A stretch of DNA of 42,240 nt from Phycisphaerae bacterium (GCA_021736615.1 JAIPFN010000005.1:1-42240), one strand, 5' to 3'. Shown: positions 8,151 to 18,294, numbered from the stretch's first letter. A program made the numbers and translations. The notes: generated by a model from the letters alone, not told the origin.

Positions 8151-8512
8151 CTTCCTTCATAGGACCTGCAAATGGACATGAATGCAATAGCTCACAGCTT
8201 TACCCGACATTTCCCATTTAACTGTTCTCTAAACATTACTCTACCTTTTCAATGCAAATAATTTTACCAAATTCAACTTGAACTGTCAAGATCATTTTTT
8301 TCTGAGTCGACTTTCCTGTGAATTCATACCAAAGACCAGATTTTTAGCCCCGTAGCCCTATACCATCAAAATTCTGTTTCTTTGTCACGGTTTAGTTGGG
8401 AAATCCGGGCTTAACATTATTGTCATTACCGCAGCATGTCGCGTCGCCCCGTCGCGTCGAAGCTCCAGCGAAGACGGAAGCATAGCGTAGACGGAAAGGC
8501 GGGAATCTAACG
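8151..8512. other. 362-bp intergenic region with short direct repeats
   Basis: No gene is seen between the beta-helix gene and mfd. Near mfd the sequence GTCGCGTCG occurs twice (8438-8446 and 8451-8459). AGCG-A/T-AGACGGAA also occurs twice, 17 bp apart (8467-8479 and 8484-8496). These look like a local duplication or a fragment of a dispersed repeat just after the mfd stop codon. Confidence 0.5.
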
Positions 8513-11500
8513 CTACGTTAGTATTTTTCTAAGAACAGCAAGCATGGTATTCTGCTCAAAGTAGTTTTTTGTCAAACGGAGGAGTACTGTTTTTTTGTCG
8601 GGGATTCTTACCTGGCCCGGTGCTCTTGCGAAAAGGTCTTTTACTCCTTCGTGTGTTTCGAATGTGAAGATCAGGTCGAGGTCGCGGGCTATCAGCGACT
8701 TTATGTTTTTTCTCGATGCGCGTATTCTGATGTCGGCGATATCCAGAAGCGTTTCTACCTGGTCGGGTACTTTGCCGTAGAGGTCGTTTAGTTCTTCCCG
8801 CATAAGCTTGAGATCGACTGCTTCTCTGGTCACCGAAATTCTTCTGTAAACATCCATCCGCTGACGGTCCGAAGCGATGTAGCTTTTGGGGATATAGGTT
8901 GACAACCCAAGATCAATTATCGCGGTCGGCGGTTTTTCTATCGGTTCGTTTTTGTGACGCTTGACGGCGTCTGCGAGAAGTCGGCAGTACATTTCGTATC
9001 CGACTGTGTTGATGTGGCCGGACTGCTGGGCGCCGAGAATGTTGCCTGCACCGCGGATTTCCAGGTCACGCAGAGCGATTCGGAATCCCGCACCGAGTTG
9101 CGAATATTCTTCTATAGCTTTAAGTCGTTTGGCGGCGATGGGTGTTATCGACCGTGTTGCCGGGAGAAGCATGTATGCGTAGGCACGGTGTTTGTATCTG
9201 CCCACGCGTCCGCGAAGCTGGTGGAGCTGGGCAAGGCCGAAACGGTCGGCGTCGTTTATTATCATCGTGTTGGCGTTTGGAATATCGAGACCGGATTCAA
9301 TAATCGTCGAGCAGACGAGTATGTCGGTTTTGCCTTTGACGAAATCGACCATCGCTTTTTCGAGTTGACTCTTTGGCATCTGTCCGTGACCGATAGCGAT
9401 CTTTACTCGCGGGTCGTTTATCATCTTTGCTATTTCGCCAGCCATCCGTTCTATAGATTGGACGCGGTTGTGCAGGAAGAAGACCTGTCCCTGGCGGTTC
9501 AGTTCGTGCATTATCGCTTTACGTATCGTCTCTTTGTCGTAGCGGCAAAGTTTTGTTACGATGCTTCGCCTGTCCAGCGGCGGGGTGCTTAGCGAACTTA
9601 TATCGCGCAGACCGAGCATAGACAGATGAAGCGTTCGCGGGATGGGCGTCGCCGTCATTGTCAGTATGTCGACGTTTACGCGGAAATGTTTCAGACGTTC
9701 TTTGTGAGCGACTCCGAAGCGTTGTTCCTCGTCGATGATCAAAAGCCCAAGGTCTTTAAATCCTACATCCTTGCTGAGCAGCCGGTGGGTTCCTATCAGT
9801 ATATCGACTTTGCCTTGTCTGGCTCGCTGGGTGACCTCTTTTGCTTTTTTGGCGGTTACGAACCGGTTGAGGACCTCGATGTTAACGGGGAAGTCTGCAA
9901 AGCGTTCGTTAAATGTTCGGCCGTGCTGGACGCATAGAACTGTAGTAGGCACGAGGACGGCGACTTGTTTTCCTGACTCGACAGCTTTGAAGGCCGCTCG
10001 CATTGCCAGTTCTGTTTTGCCGTAACCGACATCACCGCAGAGCAGCCGATCCATCGGGCGGGGCATTGTCATGTCTTCTTTGATCTGATCAATCGATGTA
10101 AGCTGATCTGGGGTTTCCTGGTAAAGGAACGAGCCGTCGAATTCTTTTTGCCACACAGTATCCGGCGAAAAAGCATAGCCGCCGAGTTTTTCACGCTGAG
10201 CCTGAATATTTAAAAGCTCCGAAGCAAGTTCCTCGACGCCCTCTGCGACATTTAGCTTTTGCTTTTCCCACTTTTTCGTTCCAATCGTGCTAAGGTTCGG
10301 CCGTTTCGGCAGCGAGCCGATGTACTTGTGTATAAGGTTGATGTTATGGACGGGGACGTGGATGAGTACTTTTTTTGCGTACTCGAGCGTCAGGTATTCG
10401 GTTGTTGTTTCTTTTTTCGTGATCGTCTCTATGCCGATAAATTTGCCGATCCCATAAGAGACGTGAACGACGTAATCGCCCTTCTGCAAATCGATAAGAC
10501 TTTCGACCGGCGAAGTGCTGCGTATCTTGCGAATCCTTCGACGGGTGGCGTATTGACCAAAAATCTCATGATGGCTGATGACAATAGTATTCAGCGAATC
10601 GACGATAAAACCCTGTCGGATAAACCCGAGAGGGAGTTGGAATTTTTTGGGAACCTTTTTGACCGAGTCGGTAATTATCTCAGTAATGCGTTTTACCTCG
10701 GCTGAATTTTCACAGTACAAAATCACATTTCGGTTTTTCGGCGAAGCAGTTTCTTCGATTAGTTTTTCGATAACCTCCTTGCCGGACTTCCACATCTCTG
10801 TACCTTTGTGCTCGAATTGCTGAGCACTGGTAATATCGAGCGATACGGATTCGTGTTCTCCGCCGGCTGGAAACCTGCTAAGCTCCAGCGTAACAAATTT
10901 GCAGATCGCCTGGTAAACCTGCTTCCACGAATACAACCCTTCCGGATCATCGACACGTGAAAGAAACGTCTCGGATACTTCGGCGATGTCTACGGGTTCA
11001 TCCATCAAGATGATAGTATCTTCCGGCAGGAGATTAACGAGCAACTCGGTTTCGGTGAGATCCTCATGGCCGGACGGCGGAACGATAAAAGCCGAATCAA
11101 TATACTTATCCGACCGCTGCGTATCGAGATCGACAAGGCGAATGCTTTCTATAGTGTCGCCGAAAAATTCCAGGCGGATCGGCCGGCTCTGCTCGCTAGC
11201 CGTTTGGCCGATTGAGTTTAAGCCCTCGGAAGTGACTGGCGCGAAGATGTCGATGATGCCGCCGCGGTGGGCGAACTGGCCGGGTACATCGACGCTGTCG
11301 ACATGCTCGAAACCGTTGTCGACGAGCCATTCGTTTACAAGTTCCGGCTCGATGGTTGCGTTGAGTTTCAGCGACAAACCGGACTCGTTTAGCCTGCCGG
11401 GTTTTGGCACGGGCTGATTGAGGGCCTGTACGCACGTCGAAATTATCAGCGGCTCGGATTTTTGAAGTCGCGAAAGTCCCATCGCGATCTTTGTCCGCTG

Positions 11501-11797
11501 GGCGCCGATCTCATCGGTAGCGTCGGCGTATTTGTCGCGAGTTTCCCAGACGGGGAAAATGTCGATTCCTTTGCCGGCAAAAACCAGCAGGTCATCGAAG
11601 ATATTGTCGGCATCTTCGATGTTGGCGCTGACATAAAGAAGTGGCCTGTTAAGGGTTTTTGAAATGTGGTATGCCAAAAGCGGCGCAAAGGACCCCCACG
11701 TCCCGTTGGCTTTAACCGGCCCGTCTTTAGGGGCCGTCTCTGACAAACGAGAAATTAACTGACAAACAGATTTATCCCTTGAAATGTCCACTGGCAT
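8513..11797 (-). CDS. mfd: Transcription-repair coupling factor Mfd
   Basis: This 1094-residue ATP-dependent translocase pushes stalled RNA polymerase off damaged DNA and recruits UvrA. The N-terminal third is the UvrB-like module. The RNA-polymerase-interacting (CarD-like) domain is at about 438-495 (LQKGDYVVHVSYGIGKFIGIE). The helicase core follows, with Walker A GDVGYGKTE (588-596), the DEEQ box (689-692) and TATPIPRT (about 714-722). Further on are ESGLDIPNANT and QLRGRVGR. The C-terminal TRCF domain has the usual GLSTYIPKSYI region. Length and order are normal. No clear ribosome site precedes the ATG. It lies 128 bp downstream of the HzsA-like gene and is probably separately transcribed. 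Confidence 0.97.
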   Translation of the reverse strand: MPVDISRDKSVCQLISRLSETAPKDGPVKANGTWGSFAPLLAYHISKTLNRPLLYVSANIEDADNIFDDLLVFAGKGIDIFPVWETRDKYADATDEIGAQRTKIAMGLSRLQKSEPLIISTCVQALNQPVPKPGRLNESGLSLKLNATIEPELVNEWLVDNGFEHVDSVDVPGQFAHRGGIIDIFAPVTSEGLNSIGQTASEQSRPIRLEFFGDTIESIRLVDLDTQRSDKYIDSAFIVPPSGHEDLTETELLVNLLPEDTIILMDEPVDIAEVSETFLSRVDDPEGLYSWKQVYQAICKFVTLELSRFPAGGEHESVSLDITSAQQFEHKGTEMWKSGKEVIEKLIEETASPKNRNVILYCENSAEVKRITEIITDSVKKVPKKFQLPLGFIRQGFIVDSLNTIVISHHEIFGQYATRRRIRKIRSTSPVESLIDLQKGDYVVHVSYGIGKFIGIETITKKETTTEYLTLEYAKKVLIHVPVHNINLIHKYIGSLPKRPNLSTIGTKKWEKQKLNVAEGVEELASELLNIQAQREKLGGYAFSPDTVWQKEFDGSFLYQETPDQLTSIDQIKEDMTMPRPMDRLLCGDVGYGKTELAMRAAFKAVESGKQVAVLVPTTVLCVQHGRTFNERFADFPVNIEVLNRFVTAKKAKEVTQRARQGKVDILIGTHRLLSKDVGFKDLGLLIIDEEQRFGVAHKERLKHFRVNVDILTMTATPIPRTLHLSMLGLRDISSLSTPPLDRRSIVTKLCRYDKETIRKAIMHELNRQGQVFFLHNRVQSIERMAGEIAKMINDPRVKIAIGHGQMPKSQLEKAMVDFVKGKTDILVCSTIIESGLDIPNANTMIINDADRFGLAQLHQLRGRVGRYKHRAYAYMLLPATRSITPIAAKRLKAIEEYSQLGAGFRIALRDLEIRGAGNILGAQQSGHINTVGYEMYCRLLADAVKRHKNEPIEKPPTAIIDLGLSTYIPKSYIASDRQRMDVYRRISVTREAVDLKLMREELNDLYGKVPDQVETLLDIADIRIRASRKNIKSLIARDLDLIFTFETHEGVKDLFARAPGQVRIPDKKTVLLRLTKNYFEQNTMLAVLRKILT

Positions 11798-11925
11798 TTT
11801 TCAATATAACAATCGGACAAAGACATATTACAAAGGATCACATAAAACGTCAAATGTAAAACAGTAACGCGGCAGCGCAAACTGTCCGAATCACACCCAT
11901 GAAAGACCAGGCAAAACGAAAACCC

Positions 11926-14871
11926 CTATTCGGTGAGCTTGCGCTCTCGCGCTTTTGTTTCCAGCCAAATCTCGGACAGAACCGCATTAGCTCCTGCTTC
12001 GTTTTGAATACAAACCCGTAAACCTCCTTTGTTTATCAGGTCCGCCGGCAAATCTAAAAACTGTTCACCGGGCAACTGACCTTTGTTTTTATAAGCCGGC
12101 AAAACGGTCGTACTCAGAAGCTTTTTCCTTTTGCTGCCATCAATCGCAGAGACCCAAACACTCTGCTTTCGACCGGCATTATTGTAGTCCCACCACTTCA
12201 AACCGAGCTTGTACTTTTCATCTTTTTGAAACTTGTCGATATCAAACACAATTTCATTTTCCGAAAAAGTTATCTCTGCGTCTTCACAGTTTACACCTTT
12301 TATAGTCGAAGGATTACAGAACGAATACCCCTTACCAGTGCGCTGTATAATTGTCTCTTTATTGGATTGGCCGGAAGATTTGTCTATTCCGCAATTGATA
12401 TATGCTTTTATCACAGAATCGTTTTGTCTGCTAAGTTCTCTGATGCGCTGCCGATGTCTTTTTATGTCAGCTTCGGCAGCCTTTCTAAGCAACCTTACTC
12501 CAATATTTTTGGCAGTCTGCTTTTTCGGATCAGACTTTAATAAAACAATCTCGTCCCAACCGCCGTAGTACTGTGCGTTAGTATCTATCCACGCCGCAAA
12601 CGTTCGCCACTTGGCTGAATCCAACTCAACGCCATAGTGCCCCTTCTTCAAAATCTTCATCAGCTTGCTTACGCGTGAACCGGTTCCATTGACCGGCAGC
12701 GGCAGCTTTTCGCCCTGGTAACCTCCCACACGAATATAGCTGACATACTCAACCAGTTTCAAAAACGAATCCGAAACGGCATGCTGCGGGCCCTGGTCGC
12801 GGTCATAAACAGCAGGAGCCGTGACCATATTCTTTCCGCGAAGATCGAAACTTTTATCCTTGCCGACTGTTCCATCGTGACATCTAACGCAATCGCTGTC
12901 GAGGATCGGCTGAACGATCTTCTTAAAGCTAAAGCCCCCTGCTCCCCATGGCGGAGCAGCGATCTTCGACGGCTGACGTTTCATCGCCATTGGCATAGAC
13001 ATATTCTTCGGTATAAAGCCGTACGGTTCATGACAGCCGGTGCAGCTTACCGACTCGCCGGGCATGACATTCATGAAATTACGCATGCGGCGGATTTCCA
13101 GGTAGTCCTTATCAAGTGCTTCAAAAAATATCTGCTTGTACGGAGGCAGATAGAAATGTACCGAACCGTCGTCTTCGACCGGAACAGTACCGAGCACTGC
13201 TCGAACATCCCATCCACTGGACAGACCCACATCACAACGCTGCGGATTTGTACGCATAGTCTTGCTGAATGTCTCAAGTATACGAAGATGTTTAACTTCG
13301 CCGCGTTTAATGCCGTCAAGACCCTGGTAAATATCAGTAATAACAACACTGGCCGGTGTGTCTTTTGGCACACCTTTAACCCTGTCCGGAATTACACGCG
13401 GCCTGGGCCTGGGTTTTACCGGTATCGGGCTGTAGCACGAACTGTCCTTTGCCCGATAGATCAACTCCTTGTTACCGTGAATATCCATCAGGTAAAGGCC
13501 GTATCCGTTTCGAACAGCATTATTTTTCTCGAACGAATAAGATGCGAGATAATGACTTTCCGTAAGCGGATATGGAGAACCGTACCAGCCGGTACCGTTA
13601 GCTACGGTGTTCATTCCTTTATGAGCACTGACATGTTCGGCCTTGACCTCATTGAATACGCGGCTGTTTATCTCAGGATATCCGATTTCCGGGGTAACGT
13701 TGACCATTGATTCGGGTCCGCCGCGATTAAGTCTTGTATCGACTATCATAATTGGCCCGGCACAGGTATTATGATGCGCCGCTCCTGTGCAGATAATCTT
13801 GCTCGTTCCAGGTATCTGTCTTGCCTCCTGGAAAGTGATGGGGCCGACCGAAAAGGCATAGTGGTCGCCGTAGAGCAAACCGGCTTTTCGTCCGTCCGGG
13901 TTTACCGCCCACAACTGCTGGATAACGTTATAGCCTTTCATCACATAATCCCAGCGGGTGTACATGATGCGCCCGTCTTCCAGCATGCTCGGATAAAACT
14001 CACCTTCTTTCGGTTCGGTTACTCTCTGCAAATCCGAGCCGTTTGTATCCATGGTATATATACCGCACGCCAGTGCCCAGTCGCCGCACTGAACATAACG
14101 GTCATCTCGTGACGTAGTAAAAGCTATCCGGTCGTTTGGCAGATATATAGGTTCGGTGTCTTCCGTCTCGGGTCCGTTGGTAAGTCTCTTTAGCCCGCTG
14201 CCGTCAACGCCTACTTCATAAATATCATAAGCATAACACGCCCCGCCCCTGAACCCGGGTCTGTTGCTTCCGTATGGTGTCGCGGGAACACGTTTTTTGG
14301 CGAAAGGGAAAACTATCCGCTTTGCATCATAAGAAAGGTCGGGCCTGCCAATTCCGCCTTCGGTATAATCACCGGTAAGTATTTCACGAACCTCACAATT
14401 GCCGTCAAGCCCTTTCAAGACACAAAGGTTTGCTCCGGGTATCTGAGCTTCACCGACCCTGTGACCGCACTGGTGGTTCATCCACGGCCACTGACGCTTG
14501 ACAAAAAGCAACTCGTCAAAATCGATAGCCGGATTACTAAAAGCAAGCTGACGCATTGCCCATCGCACTTTGAAATACAAATCTTTATAGCTGCCGGAAT
14601 GCTTTGCCATTTCTTTCTGCATCGCTTCAGCGTAACTTATAACTCTGTCAGCTTTACTTGCGGCTTTTTCGGCACCGAGCCTACGCATATCGGCGATCAT
14701 TAACCGGCCCCTGTCAATCGCCCGGTTCAACGCCTCCGGCGAATCACAATCCAGCTTACGCGTAACCTGCTCCTGCCTGCACCAGTCGGCTTCGATTGTT
14801 TTTTTAAAATCATCTGCTCGTACCGATACAGACACAAACACAAAAGCAATAAACACGTACAAAAACTTCAT
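11926..14871 (-). CDS. HzsA-like secreted protein: beta-propeller with two CxxCH heme motifs
   Basis: The 981-residue protein has a signal peptide (about 1-19). A helical N-terminal part precedes a PD40/WD40-like beta-propeller (about 120-480; RPDLSYDAKRIVF, DGSGLKRLTNGPETEDTEPIYLPNDRIAFTT). A cytochrome-like region follows with two heme-attachment sites, CTGCH (610-614) and CVRCH (661-665), and then a C-terminal beta-rich segment. This layout matches planctomycetal proteins related to the hydrazine synthase alpha subunit. Hydrazine synthesis itself is not implied, since no other anammox gene is present. In this setting an extracytoplasmic oxidoreductase or electron-transfer role in sugar catabolism is more likely. 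The ribosome site is AAGGGA. It is the last gene of the cluster after the Tat isomerase (21-bp gap). Confidence 0.75.
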   Translation of the reverse strand: MKFLYVFIAFVFVSVSVRADDFKKTIEADWCRQEQVTRKLDCDSPEALNRAIDRGRLMIADMRRLGAEKAASKADRVISYAEAMQKEMAKHSGSYKDLYFKVRWAMRQLAFSNPAIDFDELLFVKRQWPWMNHQCGHRVGEAQIPGANLCVLKGLDGNCEVREILTGDYTEGGIGRPDLSYDAKRIVFPFAKKRVPATPYGSNRPGFRGGACYAYDIYEVGVDGSGLKRLTNGPETEDTEPIYLPNDRIAFTTSRDDRYVQCGDWALACGIYTMDTNGSDLQRVTEPKEGEFYPSMLEDGRIMYTRWDYVMKGYNVIQQLWAVNPDGRKAGLLYGDHYAFSVGPITFQEARQIPGTSKIICTGAAHHNTCAGPIMIVDTRLNRGGPESMVNVTPEIGYPEINSRVFNEVKAEHVSAHKGMNTVANGTGWYGSPYPLTESHYLASYSFEKNNAVRNGYGLYLMDIHGNKELIYRAKDSSCYSPIPVKPRPRPRVIPDRVKGVPKDTPASVVITDIYQGLDGIKRGEVKHLRILETFSKTMRTNPQRCDVGLSSGWDVRAVLGTVPVEDDGSVHFYLPPYKQIFFEALDKDYLEIRRMRNFMNVMPGESVSCTGCHEPYGFIPKNMSMPMAMKRQPSKIAAPPWGAGGFSFKKIVQPILDSDCVRCHDGTVGKDKSFDLRGKNMVTAPAVYDRDQGPQHAVSDSFLKLVEYVSYIRVGGYQGEKLPLPVNGTGSRVSKLMKILKKGHYGVELDSAKWRTFAAWIDTNAQYYGGWDEIVLLKSDPKKQTAKNIGVRLLRKAAEADIKRHRQRIRELSRQNDSVIKAYINCGIDKSSGQSNKETIIQRTGKGYSFCNPSTIKGVNCEDAEITFSENEIVFDIDKFQKDEKYKLGLKWWDYNNAGRKQSVWVSAIDGSKRKKLLSTTVLPAYKNKGQLPGEQFLDLPADLINKGGLRVCIQNEAGANAVLSEIWLETKARERKLTE

Positions 14872-14892
14872 CGTCTGTCCCTTACTGTTTTC

Positions 14893-15861
14893 TTATCGCA
14901 TGTTGACTTTATTGCAGATTCCCGGCGTTACTTTCTTACGGCAATTCAGCAGGTAATCTCGAGATTTGGAAACATTGGCCTGCGTCTCGTCGGTCGGCCC
15001 GTGTCCGTGGAGGAAGATGGAGAGGTACTGCGAATACTTCGCGTCAGCAAGGGACTGAAGCCATGGTGTGAAATCGACGGGGCCAAAGCCGGGCAGCTGG
15101 TTAACACCAAAGCTGTCTTTTTGAGTTCCTCTTTGCCATCCGTAAAAGAACTTTATCTGCGGGCCGGCAACTTTGATAAAATCTGTCATAGATATATTTA
15201 TTTTTTTGTATCCCTGCAAGTGGTACGGCGCAAAGGCTATGCCCACACGTTTTGGGTTTGGGTTCAACTCTACAAATGCCTTAAATGAATCGATAGGGTT
15301 TAAAAGGCCGCCGCCGTGGTTTTCTATTGCAATGATCGAATTGGATTTTTCAGCTAACTCGATTTCGGGTTTCAAGCCTTCAAAAAATGCCTTCATATTT
15401 TTGGTCATATCTTCCGGCTTGCTTGCCCTTGCCCTGTCGCTGCGAACTATCACGCCGCCGCCATAGTCACGGATCATTTCCCAGTAATCAGAAAACCTGC
15501 AATTCTGGTAAAGCGTAAAAGCAGCGACTTCGAGTTTATGCTTTGTCATTAACTCACGCAGACCCTTGCCGCCCAGACGTTTTTTTACGTCTTCAAGGTG
15601 GTCGCACTTAGTCTCGTAATATTTGAAAGGCCCCCAGATGTCTAAGGCGTCGAGGCCGATATTTTGCGATATCTTACAAATATCTTCGATCTTCAGCTTA
15701 TCAAACATCACCGAAGAAGTTGCAAGCTTCATATCCCAGCATGGTTTCTTAATTTTCTCTGCGGCATAAGCAGGCGAAAGCCCGCATGCCGATGCTGCCG
15801 CGACTACACCGGCAGCGCGGACAAAATCCCGACGAGTTAAATTACCATCTATTGACTTCAT
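14893..15861 (-). CDS. Tat-exported sugar phosphate isomerase/epimerase-like TIM-barrel protein
   Basis: The 322-residue protein starts with a twin-arginine signal (NLTRRDFVRAAGVVAAASACG, about 7-27), so it should be folded before export. The mature part is a xylose-isomerase-like TIM barrel. It has DICKISQNIGLDALDIWGPF, a metal-ligand type strand SIIAIENHGG and a late GWQRGT segment. Family members isomerise or epimerise sugars or act on related small molecules with a divalent metal; the substrate cannot be named. It lies between the oxidoreductase and the HzsA-like gene. A ribosome site (AGGAAGG) lies slightly far (about 11 bases) from the ATG. Confidence 0.82.
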   Translation of the reverse strand: MKSIDGNLTRRDFVRAAGVVAAASACGLSPAYAAEKIKKPCWDMKLATSSVMFDKLKIEDICKISQNIGLDALDIWGPFKYYETKCDHLEDVKKRLGGKGLRELMTKHKLEVAAFTLYQNCRFSDYWEMIRDYGGGVIVRSDRARASKPEDMTKNMKAFFEGLKPEIELAEKSNSIIAIENHGGGLLNPIDSFKAFVELNPNPKRVGIAFAPYHLQGYKKINISMTDFIKVAGPQIKFFYGWQRGTQKDSFGVNQLPGFGPVDFTPWLQSLADAKYSQYLSIFLHGHGPTDETQANVSKSRDYLLNCRKKVTPGICNKVNMR

Positions 15862-15934
15862 ATTAAACTTACCTTCCTGAACCTAAGCCGAATCATCCAT
15901 TAGACATTAGACAATAGTCATTATTCATTTCGAA

Positions 15935-17311
15935 TTACCAGACTTTCCATTTTTTGCGGTATGGGCGAGTGATCATTTTTGCCGCTTCTGCGTCGCCTAC
16001 GATTTGTTCGGTTTTCGGGTCCCACGTAATTTCCCGGCCTGTCTGGGCAGCGGTATTGACCATGTGTGCGATCGTGTCGCAGCGAATACCCATTTCGACC
16101 GGGCAGACGGTTTCTTTTGTGGATTTGACGCAGTCGATGAAGTTTCTGTGATGGTTACTGGACAAATAGACTCTTTCGTCGGTGGGTTTAAACTCTAAAT
16201 TCCAGAGTTTCTGATCGCTTGCATAGAAAGTAGGCCCTCGAAAATCTCCGATCCAGCCCTTGGTGCCTTTGAAGACAACCCCGTCACCGTCTTTCCAATC
16301 CAAAGGAAGGTCCGGGTAAGATTCCTTGACAGCACCCTTTGCGGTGTGGTGGTCCATCACGCGAAGCGTTACACCGTTTTCATATTCACACATAACATCC
16401 CATATCTCCAGCGTCCTGAAGATACCTTCTGTCGGGACTTTGCCTGTACCTTTGTATTTAACCGGGCTGGTGTGATCGGTCTTATTACCCCACTGTGCTA
16501 CGCCAAGCGGGTGGATTCCGCAGCCGGCCAGGAAGCCTAAAGATGTTTCGGGACAATGGAAGCCGCCCCATCTTGTGCATCGGTCACTGGTATAAGGTGC
16601 CATATCCGAAGGCCCCTGCCATGCGTCAAAATTAAAGTCGGCGGGAACCGGGATCTCCACGGTCGAGCCATAAGGCTTTACGTTATACTGTGCCGCGTCA
16701 TGATGTACGTTGCGGCACCACACGTCGATGTGTTTCAATTCGCCGATGTATCCGTTTCGGACAAGTTCAACCATCTGCCGATACCTCTGCTCCGAGCGAT
16801 ACTGAGTGCCGAACTGGAATACACGTTTATTATCGTTAACTGCTTTCCTGAGCAGTTTTGTGCGTCCCAGGTCCAACGACAGCGGTTTCTGACAGTAAAC
16901 ATCTTTACCCGCGTTAGCCGCGGCGATAGACATCGGAGTATGCCAGTTGTCGTGTGCGGCGACGATCACAGCGTCAACATCCTTGCTGGCCAGCAGTTCG
17001 CGAAAATCTGCGTAAGGTTTGGTAATATTCTTGCCGCCGTAATGCTTATTAAAAAACGCGGCCATCTCATCGCGGCGACTCTTAAAGGCATCGCAGGTAG
17101 CTACGACCCGCACATCTTCCAATTTCTTGAGGTTGTTTTTATGCATCCAGTTGCCAATACTACCGCATCCGATCTGTCCGACGTTAACCCGGTTGCTCGG
17201 TGCGCCGGCTCCGAAAACCGTACTCGAAACAATAGTAGGAACACTCAACACTGCCGATGCCGCGACTGTGCTTTTAATTAATTCACGCCTGCTTATGTTT
17301 TTTTTCTTCAT
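15935..17311 (-). CDS. Tat-exported Gfo/Idh/MocA family oxidoreductase
   Basis: This 458-residue NAD(P)-type dehydrogenase has a twin-arginine leader (NISRRELIKSTVAASAVLS). A Rossmann fold begins with NVGQIGCGSIG (about 43-53), and YCQKPLSLD stands in place of the family's EKP motif, followed by FGTQYRSEQRYRQ. Such enzymes oxidise or reduce sugars and sugar derivatives; planctomycetes carry many exported versions. The Tat signal suggests the cofactor is bound before export. The C-terminal domain has a tryptophan-rich planctomycetal style (GFHCPETSLGFLAGCGIHPLGV). GAGGTAA precedes the ATG. It is co-directional and closely spaced with the PmoA-family gene (47-bp gap) and the isomerase. Confidence 0.9.
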   Translation of the reverse strand: MKKKNISRRELIKSTVAASAVLSVPTIVSSTVFGAGAPSNRVNVGQIGCGSIGNWMHKNNLKKLEDVRVVATCDAFKSRRDEMAAFFNKHYGGKNITKPYADFRELLASKDVDAVIVAAHDNWHTPMSIAAANAGKDVYCQKPLSLDLGRTKLLRKAVNDNKRVFQFGTQYRSEQRYRQMVELVRNGYIGELKHIDVWCRNVHHDAAQYNVKPYGSTVEIPVPADFNFDAWQGPSDMAPYTSDRCTRWGGFHCPETSLGFLAGCGIHPLGVAQWGNKTDHTSPVKYKGTGKVPTEGIFRTLEIWDVMCEYENGVTLRVMDHHTAKGAVKESYPDLPLDWKDGDGVVFKGTKGWIGDFRGPTFYASDQKLWNLEFKPTDERVYLSSNHHRNFIDCVKSTKETVCPVEMGIRCDTIAHMVNTAAQTGREITWDPKTEQIVGDAEAAKMITRPYRKKWKVW

Positions 17312-17358
17312 TTCATTACCTCAAAAAATTCTGATTGATTAAATATTTTTAAGTTATT

Positions 17359-18294
17359 TTATTTTTTTGATTTCATAGGTTTGGCCCACTTTTGATAAGC
17401 CTTTTCAATCACTTCTTTGCTCTGCATACCGTCCCATACAACAACGCCGTATTTCAGATTCAGCTCTTCTTTGGCTTTGAGCACAAACGGTTTCTCATGA
17501 TATCTCAGAGTTGCCGACAAATACGAAAACGGCTTAAGCATTGTAAACCACGTAACCGGCCTGAAGTTTTCCGGATGATCAAACATCGCAACGGTAACCG
17601 GTTTGCCGTCAACAGCAGACTGGTACGCACACCATTTCGAAGAGACAAGCCTTTCAGTTCCACGGAAGATTTTCCCTTCCTTACCGGTAGCATTGATAAA
17701 CGTACCATTAGTATCCATACTCTCAACAAAACGCATCCCAAGCCCGAAGTAATGCGAACCACCGATCTTAACCTGCTCAACACCTTCAGAAGTTTTCAAG
17801 ACAGTTTGCCAGGTCATGACAGCAGCATTATCCGATTGCGTCAGCGATATATTACGGTTTTCTTTCACTATTACTTTTTGGGTATCAAACGAGGTCCAAT
17901 CAATTACATCAGTAAAAATTGCCGATGAGTTTTGGCCTTCTGCTGAAACACAAACATTATCAAAACTCTGATGAACCTGATATCCGCAATTTGCAAACTC
18001 TGACCAGAAATCAGTCGCATCGATCTTCAATGCAAACATCAACCCATGATGATGCAAATGATCATGCGGCGCATCCCTCAGGATGTTAATACCGCCCGGA
18101 GTAGTAAGACTTCTAATATATGGCTTAGCAGGAACCGACCGATACGCATAAACCATATCGCTCCTGCCGCAGGAAATAACCAGCTTATCTTTGCCGACAG
18201 ACATCTTCGGCTCATCAGTGCCCTTGGCAAATACAGGATTGCAAACAATAAAGCACAATGCAGCCGTAACCAAAAATTTTGTTTCCTTAAACAT
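17359..18294 (-). CDS. PmoA-family (DUF6807) secreted protein
   Basis: The 311-residue protein has a signal peptide (about 1-23, cleaving after PVFA). It shows the hallmark segment YRSVPAKPYIRSLTTPGG and the His-rich DAPHDHLHHHGLMFALKI (about 78-95), characteristic of the DUF6807/PmoA group. Despite the group's name these proteins are not membrane methane monooxygenases; they regularly accompany Gfo/Idh/MocA dehydrogenases and isomerases in planctomycete sugar loci. The His cluster could bind a metal or carbohydrate. The function is not established. AAGGG precedes the ATG. It lies upstream of the oxidoreductase in the same direction. Confidence 0.85.
   Translation of the reverse strand: MFKETKFLVTAALCFIVCNPVFAKGTDEPKMSVGKDKLVISCGRSDMVYAYRSVPAKPYIRSLTTPGGINILRDAPHDHLHHHGLMFALKIDATDFWSEFANCGYQVHQSFDNVCVSAEGQNSSAIFTDVIDWTSFDTQKVIVKENRNISLTQSDNAAVMTWQTVLKTSEGVEQVKIGGSHYFGLGMRFVESMDTNGTFINATGKEGKIFRGTERLVSSKWCAYQSAVDGKPVTVAMFDHPENFRPVTWFTMLKPFSYLSATLRYHEKPFVLKAKEELNLKYGVVVWDGMQSKEVIEKAYQKWAKPMKSKK

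Noticed and set aside
8954..9592. Long open frame on the plus strand opposite mfd
   Set aside because: It is a shadow of the high-quality mfd reading frame and has no family features; similar shadows opposite the HzsA-like, oxidoreductase and leu genes were also dropped.
11926..18294. Hydrazine synthase or methane monooxygenase metabolism
   Set aside because: The HzsA-like and PmoA-family names reflect distant relatives; no other anammox or methane-oxidation gene is present and the neighbours are sugar enzymes.
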